Assembly (NCBI GenBank): GCA_036877525.1 | Contig: JAZGTH010000019.1 | Location: 4,716,501-4,780,500, forward strand | DNA length: 64,000 nucleotides | Source of the DNA: Chromobotia macracanthus | Lineage: Eukaryota > Chordata > Actinopteri > Cypriniformes > Botiidae | Direction of reading: 5' to 3' | Part shown: positions 48,937 through 59,729 of the stretch, piece after piece | Position numbering within the stretch: position 1 is the stretch's first letter | Layout: each line of letters starts with the position of its first letter | Notes under the pieces: generated by a model | Databases searched by the model: none | What the model saw: the letters and a program-made list of their open reading frames with translations, nothing else | Told to the model about the DNA's origin: nothing | Made by a program: the position numbers and the translations under genes

Positions 48937-51171
48937 ACAGAAAGTAACTCTACAGGTTCTTAAAGCATGTCTTGACAGAGCAAACATGATTGCAAACATC
49001 TCTATAATGTTACTATCAGTATGTCATGCATAACATTTTAGTAATTGCATAATGGATGCTTCCTCAGAATAGCTCACCCAAATCTCACTACTTTCTCGCC
49101 CTTGTATCATGATCATGTAACTTTCTAAAAAGGAGAAATTTTGACTATTCCCCTGGTCACTCTTTTTACATTTACATTTAGTCATTTAGCAGATGCTTTT
49201 ATCCAAAGCGACTTACAAAGGACGAGAGCATTGAACATTTTGTCTTGTACGCCGACGAGCCAAGTCTACAAAGCTACATATACAAGCGGACATTGTATTC
49301 TGTTACTAGAGAGAAAGATGGACTAGAGACAGGGAATTTTGTTTGTAAGGATAGAAGGATAGGATGGAGGGATAGGATAGAAAGTGTTTTTTTAACATAA
49401 GTGTTTTTATAACATAAGTGATGTAAGTGTTTTTCATACACTTATAATTAATAGGGACTGAAGCTTTTAAACTTCAAAAAGGATGCAAAAGCACCATACA
49501 AGTAATCTACAAGTTGTGCACTAAAATAAGTTTTCTGACGTCAAATGAAGTCATCTTTGTGTTAAAAACAGACCAACATTTAAATCATTAATTTATAATC
49601 TTCCCATCCAGTCAACTCTTAACTTAGGTTCTAGTGCTTCTGTCAACTTATCAAATTAATAAAAAAAAACAAAAAGAATGAGATCTGACATCGCTACTTT
49701 TATAAATGTGACAGTGAAAGTAAGTTCAGATGAAAAATGTTCAGTGAGTAAAATGTCTTTTTGGTCTGGATCATATGGCTTCTGAAGTATGGACTTCTTC
49801 TTTGATACTTGTTGTGTTATGATGCTTCTGTATTTGTTAACCTAATTATTTCTGTAGAATTCAATGACGTGTAAAAAGTGTATATAATGCATTATTTGGA
49901 GAAAAACAAATGTTAAATCTGGTACATTAACGTCTCCAGATATAGTAAATGTTACAAAACAAGATGTGTGGAATTTATAACAATTCAATATTCTGCCCGT
50001 GTTTACTAAAGAATGAGATGTCTTGTTTTCTATACTCTACTGTTTCACTCCTTTTGTTTTTGGGAATGGGTGGAAAGTTTAATTCAATGTCAGTATGTAT
50101 GCGAGTGTCACTATAAGGTGTGAAGACTTGATCAAGACCGCTGAATGCATGATGCATTGTGGGAAATATTTTGCACTGTTAAATATTGGCTGTGAATTAA
50201 CAGCAATCTAGGGTTGCATACTTTTATAATACAGACATGTACTCAGATACGTGTTACAAACATCATTCGTGAAATCTGTAAAGCATGTGCTACGCATGCA
50301 CGTTCTCATCTGTACCAGATGAGAAGATGGGTGTAGACAGCGATTTAGTTAAAACATGCTCCTAAATCACAGGGTTGTGTTGAAAGATACTGTACCAAAC
50401 ACATTGCCTCACAGAACGCTTATAAAACGTTAAAAGAACAACCTGAGCAAATGTTTTGGGTTTTTTTTTTTCCACCAAATGTTACTTTTGTGAATTTGCA
50501 ATGTACAGACTGCTCAAAAAGTTTTGTTTAAAGTGTCTGTGCTGCCAGTATTTCACCACCATACAATTTTGTATAGTGTAGCACAGTAATCATACCACCA
50601 AAGAATCACTATAGTATTAATAATAATAATAATAATAACAATAATAATTAGTGCTTACACAATTACTTATTAGTGCTTTGTGCATTACTGCAACATTGCA
50701 CCACTTATGTGCACCCACTTACTTACTGCTTAAATAATGATTTACCATTTATTTGGTTTATGTATTATTATGGTTTAAAGAGCGTACTGCATACTGTGTC
50801 ACAACCAAGTACGCAAAGCTATTGTTATAAACATAAAACATATAAAAACAAATGATAAAACATTTTGCTCCTTTGTAAACGTCTGATATGTCAGGAACGA
50901 CAACCGACGGGATCTGATCAGCTACAGATCTGCTCTCCCCGGCCGATGGCAAGTTCATCTCACCCGTGTCTTGTCTGAACTGATGCAGGGACTGCAGGTC
51001 GATGATGTAGGGCGACAGGCGGTTGTCAGCCTGGCCTAGGACGACGCTTCCGCCGCGGGGATCGCCTCGGATCACCTTCTCGATGTGGTGAGACACGACC
51101 GGGCTGTACGGCCGCCAGCGCCCGTGCTCGTTGAGCCATTCCCAGACGACCGCGGCAGAAGCCAGTAACAT
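40635..51171 (-). CDS. dtx4: Deltex E3 ubiquitin ligase 4
   Basis: Coding exons in order are 50964-51171, 44885-45938, 42850-42911, 42566-42727, 42105-42166, 41420-41740, 41107-41196 and 40635-40853. All have GT-AG ends and matching phases, giving 725 codons plus stop. The product begins MLLASAAVVWEWLNEHGRW. Two WWE domains (about residues 1-155; VWEWLNEHGRW and WIWEWENDAGSW) bind the Notch ankyrin repeats in the family. A Ser-rich middle and a conserved GILMSAAGLPVCLTR block follow. The RING finger starts at about residue 517 (CTICMEAL ... CGHLYHLQC ... CPTC). The Deltex C-terminal domain (HHKTEFGSNFTGHG) ends the protein. Deltex proteins regulate Notch trafficking, and DTX4 also ubiquitinates TBK1 in mammals. 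The N-terminus and the GILMSAAG block fit DTX4 better than DTX1. It is about 100 residues longer than mammalian DTX4 because of the 1,054-bp second coding exon. The ATG chosen is the first in frame, 7 bases after a possible acceptor. Confidence 0.93.
42912..44884 (-). other. dtx4 intron 2
   Basis: It holds a poly-G run at 44045-44062, a GGAT then GA-rich microsatellite at 44153-44207, and a segment at 44655-44775 that is repeated in intron 1 (48456-48563). No independent gene is seen. Confidence 0.6.
44153..44207. repeat. (GGAT)n then (GA)n microsatellite
   Basis: Simple repeat, with a poly-G run about 95 bp upstream. Confidence 0.9.
48891..48935. repeat. (TG)n microsatellite
   Basis: An uninterrupted run of 45 bp. 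Confidence 0.95.
49164..49320 (+). mobile_element. Dispersed teleost repeat (TTTACATTTAGTCATTTAGC type)
   Basis: It contains the motif TTTACATTTAGTCATTTAGC followed by GCTTTTATCCAAAGCGACTT, a very common repeat signature in bony-fish genomes. Its exact class (SINE tail or DNA element) is not assigned here. Confidence 0.6.
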
Positions 51172-51177
51172 CGCCTC

Positions 51178-51640
51178 CCTACGAGGACATGACAACGAGT
51201 TACTTTTCTCTAAGTGTGGCGATCCTTGGGGGAGATGCAAACGTATGCACGGTAATAACCTGCCCCAAAACATCAACTACAAGCCACCGATAGATAAATA
51301 AAAAAGTGTGCTTATATTAAACGATCATAAGCGTGAAATGGCAAGCGTGTACTTACATTTATTGAGAGAAACGCCGGAGCTCGCAGCGTCAGGGAAGAAT
51401 GAATCTCCGTAGCGCTTCCATGTTCCCAACAACTCCGGCGATTAAAATCGCCCACAGACCAAGTTTGTCCCTTTTTTTTAATAAACAACGACGTTTGCAG
51501 ACTTGATTTGTGCTCTTTTCCTATTCGATCAACCCTTTGTTGAGACCCACGGTGCGATTTATCGAAAGGTGCGTGTGGGCTGCGAGTGAATGAGTCGCGG
51601 CGCTCGTGTTGGGACAGTCACGCTACTTCCCATCCCCCGA
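51178..51640 (-). promoter_or_regulatory. dtx4 5' region, CpG-rich, possible 5' UTR intron
   Basis: GC- and CpG-rich sequence around the start of dtx4. A consensus donor (GTAAGT, read on the minus strand just left of 51356) and an AG acceptor at 51179-51180 would remove a short intron in the 5' UTR and leave GGAGGCG before the ATG. This splicing is inferred. The transcription start probably lies within 51400-51640. Confidence 0.4.
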
Positions 51641-51699
51641 AACGACGACGAAACCTGTTGGGTTGGTCGTGTTTTTTCGGGCAGTTTGGATGGTAAACA

Positions 51700-52905
51700 A
51701 GCGGCAAAATAAGGTTTGTGCGATGCAACTGAATAATTATACGACTATTCACTAAGTGCATGAAGAAAAAACGGCTTCCTTTTTTCGGTCTCCTAAATAG
51801 GGACGTTTTAATGCACCGAACACGTTTTTTTTGTCTCTTCATATAGTAACTTATAAAACGTGTGGCAACACCAAGCCTTTAGTGACACTTTATTTATTTA
51901 TTTATTTGTGTGCACATGTTTATTTATGTACTTGTTTACGTGTTTACATGTTGGGCACTTGTTAGGTGTTTCACTACGTGTAGCATGCTTTCCCGGGAGT
52001 AAACGTGATTTTCTTGTTCCTGGATCAACATTACCGATCAGATTGCAGGGTCAGGACTAACATAACATTTACGTGGTGTTTATCATTTAAAATGTAATAT
52101 TTCATAAGGCCTAGAATAGTCGGTGGAATAGTTTGCCATGAAAAACATACGGTCTGCGAGCCTATAATGCGGAGTGTACCCGACTTGCTCCGCCTCGAAC
52201 CGCCGGGCGGTCCGGCATGGGAATCGGGCGCCAAAGCATCTGGTAAGATCGGGAAGAGAAGTTCACACACCGCACAGCTTTACTCGAGCATTGGTTGACA
52301 TTTACACAAGCATGCCAGGTTTTCATTGCTATAAATAATTCAAAGAGATGTACAAAAAAGAAAATGCAATGAAACGCATAAGTTAACGCCGCAAAGTCAA
52401 CACTGATGTATAAAAGAACCGCAATGCAAAGTGAAATGGTGTCAACCTGCAGCGATGGCATTTCATTCAGATGTGAGTTTTATAAACTGTGCGAAACTGA
52501 TCAGTTTTATCTTACAAACGGGAATGAGGAATAAAACACAGACGTGGACCAGCAAGACTTCTCGTGATCGCTTTATTTACAGGGCCAGCTAGTGCTCGAA
52601 CCCCGAGCTATGTAGCCTGGATATACTTTTAAACGTGTGCATTTATTTTCCATTATTCTTTAATATATCGACATAGGATGTACAAGCCATAGGAGCTACA
52701 CCAGAATGACAATAAAAGAATTATTCAGTGCTGTATGCTCTTTGAACCCATGTTTCAGCAACACGCTGAAAATAAATGCTGAAATGTATCTGCTTTTTGA
52801 GGCCACGCTTAATAAAAAAATAATTTCACTACTATAATCAGCTTGTTTATGCAGGTTGCATGAGTTAACGTTGTTAACTCTACATTGTTATCACTCCTGC
52901 TTGCG
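51700..52905. other. Region between dtx4 and the tRNA gene
   Basis: Mostly AT-rich with no supported gene. An isolated GC-rich block at about 52150-52260, with CpGs and protein-like open frames on the minus strand, is unexplained. Confidence 0.5.
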
Positions 52906-52911
52906 ACAGAA

Positions 52912-52984
52912 GCCCGGATAGCTCAGTCGGTAGAGCATCAGACTTTTAATCTGAGGGTCCAGGGTTCAAGTCCCTGTTCGGGCG
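52912..52984 (+). tRNA. tRNA-Lys (anticodon TTT)
   Basis: A 73-nt cloverleaf. The acceptor stem pairs GCCCGGA with TTCGGGC and is followed by a G discriminator. The D arm reads TAGCTCAGTCGGTAGAGC, which includes the A box. The anticodon arm is TCAGA-CTTTTAA-TCTGA with TTT at 52945-52947. The T arm contains GGTTCAAGTCC, the B box. A T-run at about 52988-52996 provides the Pol III terminator. CCA is not encoded, as expected for a nuclear gene. No intron is seen. Confidence 0.97.
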
Positions 52985-52987
52985 TGC

Positions 52988-52996
52988 GTTTTTTTT
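52988..52996 (+). terminator. Pol III terminator of tRNA-Lys
   Basis: A run of T residues four bases after the mature tRNA end. Confidence 0.85.
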
Positions 52997-53531
52997 TCTT
53001 TTCTGTAAGGCTTGTTTGATGTGAAAGGATGACATATGCTTTCCCTGCTGCAAAAGACAGACGACATCAAATCATTTAAAGTCTAAAAAATGACAAAACC
53101 TCAATGAAACAGAGGCTGCATGACACGGAGTGATGGTTTGTTTTACCAAAACACGTAACAAATGTGCAAGTGAAAAGGAAATTGCAGCAGAGTTGTATTC
53201 TGGCAAGACTGAATTAAAAAGCACGTTTTAATGTTGCTTGACTGCTATGTATGTTGATTGATCGCTCAGTATAACATGTAACACAAATAATAATAATAAT
53301 GCTGGTGATTATTAAACGTTACGTGTGCAATAAATGACAATATTTGCATGCAAAATAAAAGGGGAAAAAATCGCATGCACAGGTTTCTCATTTTGGGTTT
53401 TTAAATGCCTCCAGTGAGGCGAAACAATGCGGTTCGCCGCCTGCCTGTCATACTTGATTGTGACAGCAGGTGGCGGTAACAGGTCGCGCTGGCGATCAAC
53501 GCGCGGTGAGACTCGACCAGAAGAAGACACG

Positions 53532-53555
53532 GAACGAGTGGAAGATTCTGGAAGT
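53532..53555 (+). promoter_or_regulatory. Heat-shock element of the DnaJ gene
   Basis: GAA at 53541, TTC at 53546 and GAA at 53551 form three perfectly phased nGAAn units (GAAGATTCTGGAA). This is the HSF1 trimer consensus. It lies just before or within the likely untranslated first exon, about 500 bp upstream of the start codon. A further GAA at 53532 is out of the 5-bp phase. Confidence 0.65.
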
Positions 53556-53559
53556 CGGA

Positions 53560-53593
53560 GACATAACGGGAAGAGACTTCACCGTATTTCACG
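53560..53593 (+). other. Probable untranslated first exon of the DnaJ gene (5' boundary uncertain)
   Basis: The donor CACG|GTAACT after 53593 pairs with the acceptor at 54047 (TTTCAG), eight bases before the coding start. The transcription start is not defined, so the left coordinate is approximate. Confidence 0.4.
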
Positions 53594-54054
53594 GTAACTG
53601 GACATTAATTTTAATAATATAATGCCGTGGATCACATTTTATTTGTACTTTTATTTTGATTTCTTAAATACTTTCGTATAACATCCTGTTATTTGTTAAA
53701 AAAGACAACACAGGAGGTGATGTCATTTAATATACTTGCGAAATCATCAAGAGTTTATAGTATAATAATAATACGTTTAAAAGCAAAACAGACCTGTTTG
53801 AATGTAATGCTGGTAAACCTATTAATACATTTTAATTGTAGTCATTGCTATAATAAGTCATATTGCTTTCTAATAAGCAGTACCAACAGTTATCTTATAT
53901 GTCATTCATTGTTAGACTAAAACTGGATATATTCGTAGTAAGCGTATTATTATAGTAATAATACTTATTTAATACTTATAAATAGTGGTCACAGTATAGT
54001 TTTCTTTTTGGTTAAATGTTTGATCTGCCTAGATTAACCTGTTTCAGGGCAACA

Positions 54055-57000
54055 ATGGTAAAGGAGACAGGGTTTTATGATATGCTGGGTGTCAAGCCCA
54101 ATGCCAGCCCTGAAGAGCTGAAGAAGGCTTATCGCAAACTGGCACTGAAGTATCACCCAGATAAAAATCCAACAGAAGGAGAAAGAGTAAGAATCCAGTA
54201 TTGATCTTTTATAATCTCAGTTTCACAACAGAACAATGTGAGACGAATGTATTTATTTGTCATAAATTGAATGTTCTCAGTTCAAACAGATCTCTCAGGC
54301 ATATGAGGTTTTGTCAGATGCCAAGAAGAGGGAGGTGTATGACAGGGGGGGCGAGAAGGCGATTAAGGAGGGAGGAAATGGAGGGCAGAGTTTCGGCTCC
54401 CCCATGGACATTTTCAACATGTTCTTTGGAGGAGGGGGACATTTTCACAGGGAGAGGAGAGGTATGTCATGTTCTGTTCTAGCTACCGGCTGAACCTGCT
54501 AAAAACACAAGGTGAAGATATGTTGTCTTTTCTGGTACACTGCATTGATGCTACAGTTATATACATTCAGACTGTAAATACAGGAATTGATGTTTACACA
54601 ACTGTTAAAGCTAAACGTTTTAATGATGTTGTGCAGGTAAAAATGTGGTGCATCAGATGACAGTGTCTTTGGAAGATCTTTATAATGGAGCCACCAGGAA
54701 ACTGGCTGTCCAGAAGAATGTAATCTGTGAGAAATGTGAAGGTAATGAGTGACTAACAGTTATTATACATACACACTTCCTTTTGTATTGTAACAAACTG
54801 CACTTCCTTTTGTATTGTTTTCTCAATGGTTGGAATTTGTAAAATTTTGATTTGGATTGATCTGTTTGTTAACTGGGTATTTTTTTTTACTGCAGGTCGG
54901 GGGGGTTGTAAAAGAGTGATTGAAGTGTGTCCGTTGTGCCGGGGGGTGGGTGTACAGGTCCGGCTTCATCACTTAGCACCTGGCATGGTACAGCAGATAT
55001 CAACAGTCTGTGCTGGTTGCCAGGGGCAGGGCCAGCGGCTTGGTCATCGCGACCGCTGCAAAGCATGCTCTGGTCGCAAAATACTACGGCAGAAGAAGAT
55101 TCTGGAGGTGCACATAGATAAAGGTAGGAAATTATAAGAAGTGTTTTAGAACAGCACAGTTCCATCCAATATAGTTTTGTTCGTTTCTACATTCTTTTAA
55201 TTAAGCTCATGCTTGGTAATGTGCAGGTATGAAAGATGGACAGAAAATAGTTTTCCATGGGGAGGGCGACCAAGAGCCTGGCCTTGAACCTGGAGACATC
55301 ATCATTGTCTTAGATCAGAGGTCACATCCAGTTTTCAGCAGGTAAGACCAGTCTGGATGAGCGAATATAGAGCTAAATTAAAATGACTAGATAATACTGT
55401 ACATTCCCAGTCTCAAAAAAAAAAAGCTTTTTAAACCAGAAGTAATTTCAAAACATTTTCCTACAACTATTAGCGAGTCATTTGTTAAGTTGATTTTCTG
55501 AAAAGTGTAAACATTACGGCTGTGTTGATATCATAACATTCCTCAACACTGCTCATAACCCTACCAGCAACTACATTCATTCAACAAATAGAGTGATTTT
55601 TAGGGTGAGGCTGTCTCTTTTTGTTCTACTAATAACCAAGATGTTAGGAAATCTACCCTAATGAAAACAAACATTATTTTGCGGTTCCATTCTTTGATGT
55701 TAGTAGAAAAGAAATTCTACGCTTCAGCTTTAAATATTTAGAAGTACATCTCCTGGACATGAAGTAATAATATTTCATTATTAGTATTATACTTTTAACT
55801 ATGCTTAATCATTTAGATAACGTATTTGGGAATTTGTGTGTATTATTTAGAAAACTTAATGATGGGCTAATAAGAGGCTTAACACTTTTCCACTCAGACA
55901 GAGAGAGGACCTTATCATAAGCATGGAGCTACAGTTGGTGGAGTCATTATGTGGTTTCCAAAAATCCATTAAGACGCTGGACAACAGAACTCTGCTCATC
56001 ACATCCCATCCAGGTAAACTGGAGTGAAAGCATTCCATGCTGGTTTCTATTATCGGCACCATGAGGGGTCATCTGCAGTGGCCCATTGTGAATGAGTGAA
56101 TGGTGGCATCCAGCAGGATGTTATCAACAAGATGTGGCTCACAGTAGTTTCTGTCTTGAACCTTCATCCACTTCTATTATCTGGCCCTGTGGGATGAAAG
56201 CAGCATGAATAGAACATCATCTTGGCAGATGGCACACCTTATGGTCATTTCTGCTGTAATGTCTTTTGGCATTTATTGGTGATGTGTTCAGGGGTGTGTA
56301 CAACACTTGAGCCATAGCCATTAAAGCAGTCAATTTAAGCTGTACTCAAGTTGATCTACCTGGTTTTGGAGTCTTGTTTTATCATCCTGTAGTATGTGAT
56401 GTCTTTTTTAACTCACATCTGAGATTTGCTTGTGTATGTTAGATGTTGCCAGCTGTTATTTTTTCAGGATAGTAGCTCTGTTTTGTGAACCGGTCTGGGT
56501 GGTAGTCTGGTGCTGAAGTTTGTTTGTGGTAATGCTTCTAAACTCTCCTTTGTCGTGATCTGGATCTGTAGTCTGTTAGCTTTTGTTTAGCAGTTTTCAA
56601 ACAGAAGCTCTTGAAAACAGCAGAGCAGATCCAAAAGGTTGACAACAACAGCATACACAATAGCAGAGCAAATCTTTGCTCATTCTTTGCTTGATTCACA
56701 GGGGAGCTGATTAGACCTGGAGATAAGAAATGTGTTCTGAACGAGGGCATGCCTATGCACCGCCGACCATTTGAGAAAGGCAGACTCATCATTCTTTTCA
56801 ATGTGAGTATTCATTATGAATGTTCATTTTCTTCTGCTGATAGCTGTATAGGTTTTGTTAAAGTGAATATGAATCTGATTGAATCTGAATGAATCTGCCT
56901 TATGATGTTACATATCCAGCCATTTTGCATTCCTTTTTTTCCGGAGAACAGAATTATTACATAAATTCTTTCGTTATTGATAAAGAGGATGTTTTAAGCT

Positions 57001-57797
57001 ATGAATCTTGCAGGATGTAGTAATAATAACAAAGACCTCTTATATGTCAAAAGATAAAGGGAAATTTGATTCCTCATGTCATGACCCCTTTAATCAAATC
57101 ATCAGACGCTCCTGATTTTATATATAAATGTGAAAACTTGCTAATAATGTGATTTAATAATGCTTTAGATTTGTAAAATCATTTTAGATTACACATTTCA
57201 CATTCTTTCTGTGAAAAGAAAGCTTCACTACAACCTCTGATATTAGTCTCTCTGCTATCTGCATCAACCTAAAACTTTGACTGTATATAGCTTTATGAAG
57301 TATTCTGTTATTGCAAGGTGCAATACGCGTATTTGATATTTCAGTAATTGCAATATATTCTGCAGCTCTTCTGTGTATTCAGAATGATTTTGTCATAAAT
57401 AAATTCTGCACCACTGTAAATATGTTTTAATGCATTGTTTATTTGTGTTTATCCATTATTTTTATTAAAAAACTGCTCATTTTTCCATACATTGCCCTGC
57501 CAAGCTCTGCTCCAGCTTTTTCTTCTCACTCAGAATGATTTAAATAGAGCATACGTTGAATGTCCTCTCTAGGTCACCTTCCCTGAGGAGAACTTCCTCC
57601 CGGTGAACAAACTAAAGGAGTTAGAGACATACCTACCTGAAAAACAGGCAAATACTGAGCCAGATGGCATGGATGATGACCTTTACATCTATGCTGACCT
57701 TGAAGACTGTGATCTGACCTATGAGCGTCGTCATTACCACTGTATAGAGGAGGAAGACTTTTACCCTTCTGGAGGTGTACAGTGTCAAACCTCATAA
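54055..57797 (+). CDS. Type I DnaJ/Hsp40 co-chaperone, DNAJA1/A4 type
   Basis: Coding exons are 54055-54186, 54281-54461, 54637-54741, 54896-55123, 55227-55341, 55898-56013, 56702-56802 and 57573-57797: 1,203 bp, 400 aa. Phases and GT-AG ends agree throughout. The J domain (about residues 1-70) has the HPD triad in KYHPDK, which stimulates Hsp70 ATPase. A Gly/Phe linker (MFFGGGGHF) follows. Four zinc-binding CxxC motifs are CEKC, CPLC, CAGC and CKAC, and the substrate-binding beta domains contain FHGEGDQEPG. The C-terminal CQTS is a CaaX box for farnesylation, giving cytosolic and membrane-associated action. Length and the CQTS tail match DNAJA1. Several positions are diverged, for example an RQRE insertion-like stretch where mammals have RRGE, so the A1 or A4 assignment is left open. 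Confidence 0.92.
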
Positions 57798-58182
57798 AGA
57801 TTCTTTATCCTTCACCCTCCCTCCCACATGCAACATATGGCACCTCTGCTGCAGCACAAGAAAATATACTGGACCAACAGGAAAAAGTCATTACCTCTCA
57901 AATACTTCTGTGCCTAGAATAAGACCTCTCAGTGCCGAGCTCTTGTAGCTGCGTTTACATGGACACTTTTATTCTGAATGAAATCCAGTTGTCGATTCAA
58001 AATGTGCTGCTTGCATAAACGCTAGATAAAGCGATTGATGCTTTCACACACATTGATTACCTTGTTACATGAGACCTTTTGATTTGGACTCACCTATTAG
58101 TCTGAAAACCGATTATTAGGGTCCATGTAAACACAGCTATTTTTTGGAGGAATCATCCATATCTAGAGCAACTAATTTGTAA

Positions 58183-58188
58183 ATAAAC
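58183..58188 (+). terminator. Polyadenylation signal of the DnaJ gene
   Basis: The first AATAAA after the stop codon, about 385 bases downstream. A 3' UTR of about 400 bp is inferred. Confidence 0.6.
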
Positions 58189-58209
58189 TAAGGGGATCTA
58201 TAGAATGAC

Positions 58210-59690
58210 ATTAATTGAATCGTTTACCCAAAATATTTAAATTCTGTCATTATTTAGTTCACCCTCATGTTTATTTACCCTCATGTTGTTTCAAACCTTT
58301 TTGACTTTCTTCTGCAAATGCAGAAAAAAGTATTTTGAGGTTGAGTAAATGACAGTTGCCATAGTTTTAATTGAAAAAAAATTCTGTTTCTATGGAAATG
58401 CAGGTAGCCATTAAGAAAAAGGAATTCAGGTTGAGAAGGCTGTGCCATAATTCCAGAAATTTGATCTTCCAGGATTCATTAACTTTGAGGATCTAATTCT
58501 TATCACTGGTTTGACAGAACGTTTTAGTCTTTGTAGTTAATTTTTTTCCAAATAATTATGAAGTGTACATATAAGATCATTTGTTGGTCTTGATGTTTTG
58601 TTATCAGTTGCTAAATGTTTTTGTCAAATTATCAGACCTAACACCAGGTAAAGTTCCAAATTTGAAATCAGGAAGTGCTTCTGAAAAAAAGTCATGGAGT
58701 TAAAATGATGGCAGACTGTGATGCCCATGACTTATGTTGAAAGTGCTTTTAATTTACATAATGCTGTTAACATACATGCAGTTTGTTTATTGACTAATCT
58801 CTGGCCAACAGTGTTACATGACACTTAAATCATGACTAAAACATAACTGCCAAGGAAACATAATTGCCACCTTGGATAAGTAAATTGAATGGTACAGCAC
58901 AATGTTAAACAAAATATGCAAATTTAATATATCTAAACTGTTCTGCAACCAGCTTGCATTTCTCTGCAGAATGGACCATGGTAGAAGATCCAAGATCTTA
59001 CATCACATTGGTTGACTTTTTGTATCTCATGTCAACATTGTCCTGGTCTGCATTTTGGGGACATTTTTTTGGGATTGTAAATGCAAATTCAAAAGTGGAT
59101 TTGAATTATGACCAATAACCTTTTTTCTAGCTCTATTTATGAATTAAATGTAATGTCATATTCAGTGTTTTATTTAGAGTGGGTCTGGGAGTATTTGATG
59201 TGGGTCTGATTATATAGAGCAAGGGATTCAATCTACACCTGAAGATGAGTCAAAATTTCAAGATATCTCATGTCTCATATATAGCCGCAAGCAGAAGTGA
59301 CAGTCAAGCCCATCAACAGCAGCAAGGAAAATATTTGTGAACATCTCTGATGAGATCAAGAAAGGCAAGTTAAAGACAAGTAAAACTCATAATGAAATGA
59401 TAACTTTGGACCAGCAGGTGTCAGTGTCACCAAATTATTATGAGGAAGTCAGGATGACACCTACAATGTTTGAAGTAAATACACAGAAGTTCTGTAAAGA
59501 TGCAGCCTGACTTCCATTTTATACACTCGCCTTCAAATTTGTTGACACTGTACAACGATTTGAACAATTAACGTGAATTTATTAAACAACATTTTGTTTT
59601 ATAAAAAGAATTTATGGTCATGAATAATCTAACCACCTAATTCAACTCAAATCGTTCACCTTACAGGTTAGTGAAAATAAAGACAAGCAG
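58210..59690. other. Region between the convergent DnaJ and rps6 genes
   Basis: AT-rich, with no gene or clear repeat supported. It may hold extended 3' UTR from alternative polyadenylation. Confidence 0.5.
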
Positions 59691-59710
59691 AATGTTCATC
59701 AAAACCACAT

Positions 59711-59716
59711 TTTATT
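59711..59716 (-). terminator. rps6 polyadenylation signal
   Basis: AATAAA on the minus strand, 14 bases after the rps6 stop codon. The very short 3' UTR is usual for ribosomal protein genes. Confidence 0.85.
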
Positions 59717-59729
59717 TGTGAGGTACGTC

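Larger units (their letters stand above)
45939..50963 (-). other. dtx4 intron 1
   Basis: A 5.0-kb intron with candidate regulatory content. Three perfect CRE palindromes TGACGTCA lie at 47183-47190, 47297-47304 and 49536-49543. One CSL/RBPJ-type GTGGGAA is at 50159-50165. It also contains a TG microsatellite at 48891-48935 and a teleost dispersed repeat at 49164-49320. An 84-codon minus-strand frame at 47667-47921 has no recognised family. Confidence 0.5.

Noticed and set aside
48619..48999. Minus-strand frame of 126 codons containing a His/Thr run
   Set aside because: It crosses the TG microsatellite, which keeps the frame open. It lies in a dtx4 intron.
57574..57795. Minus-strand frame of 73 codons
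   Set aside because: It is the antisense of the last coding exon of the DnaJ gene.
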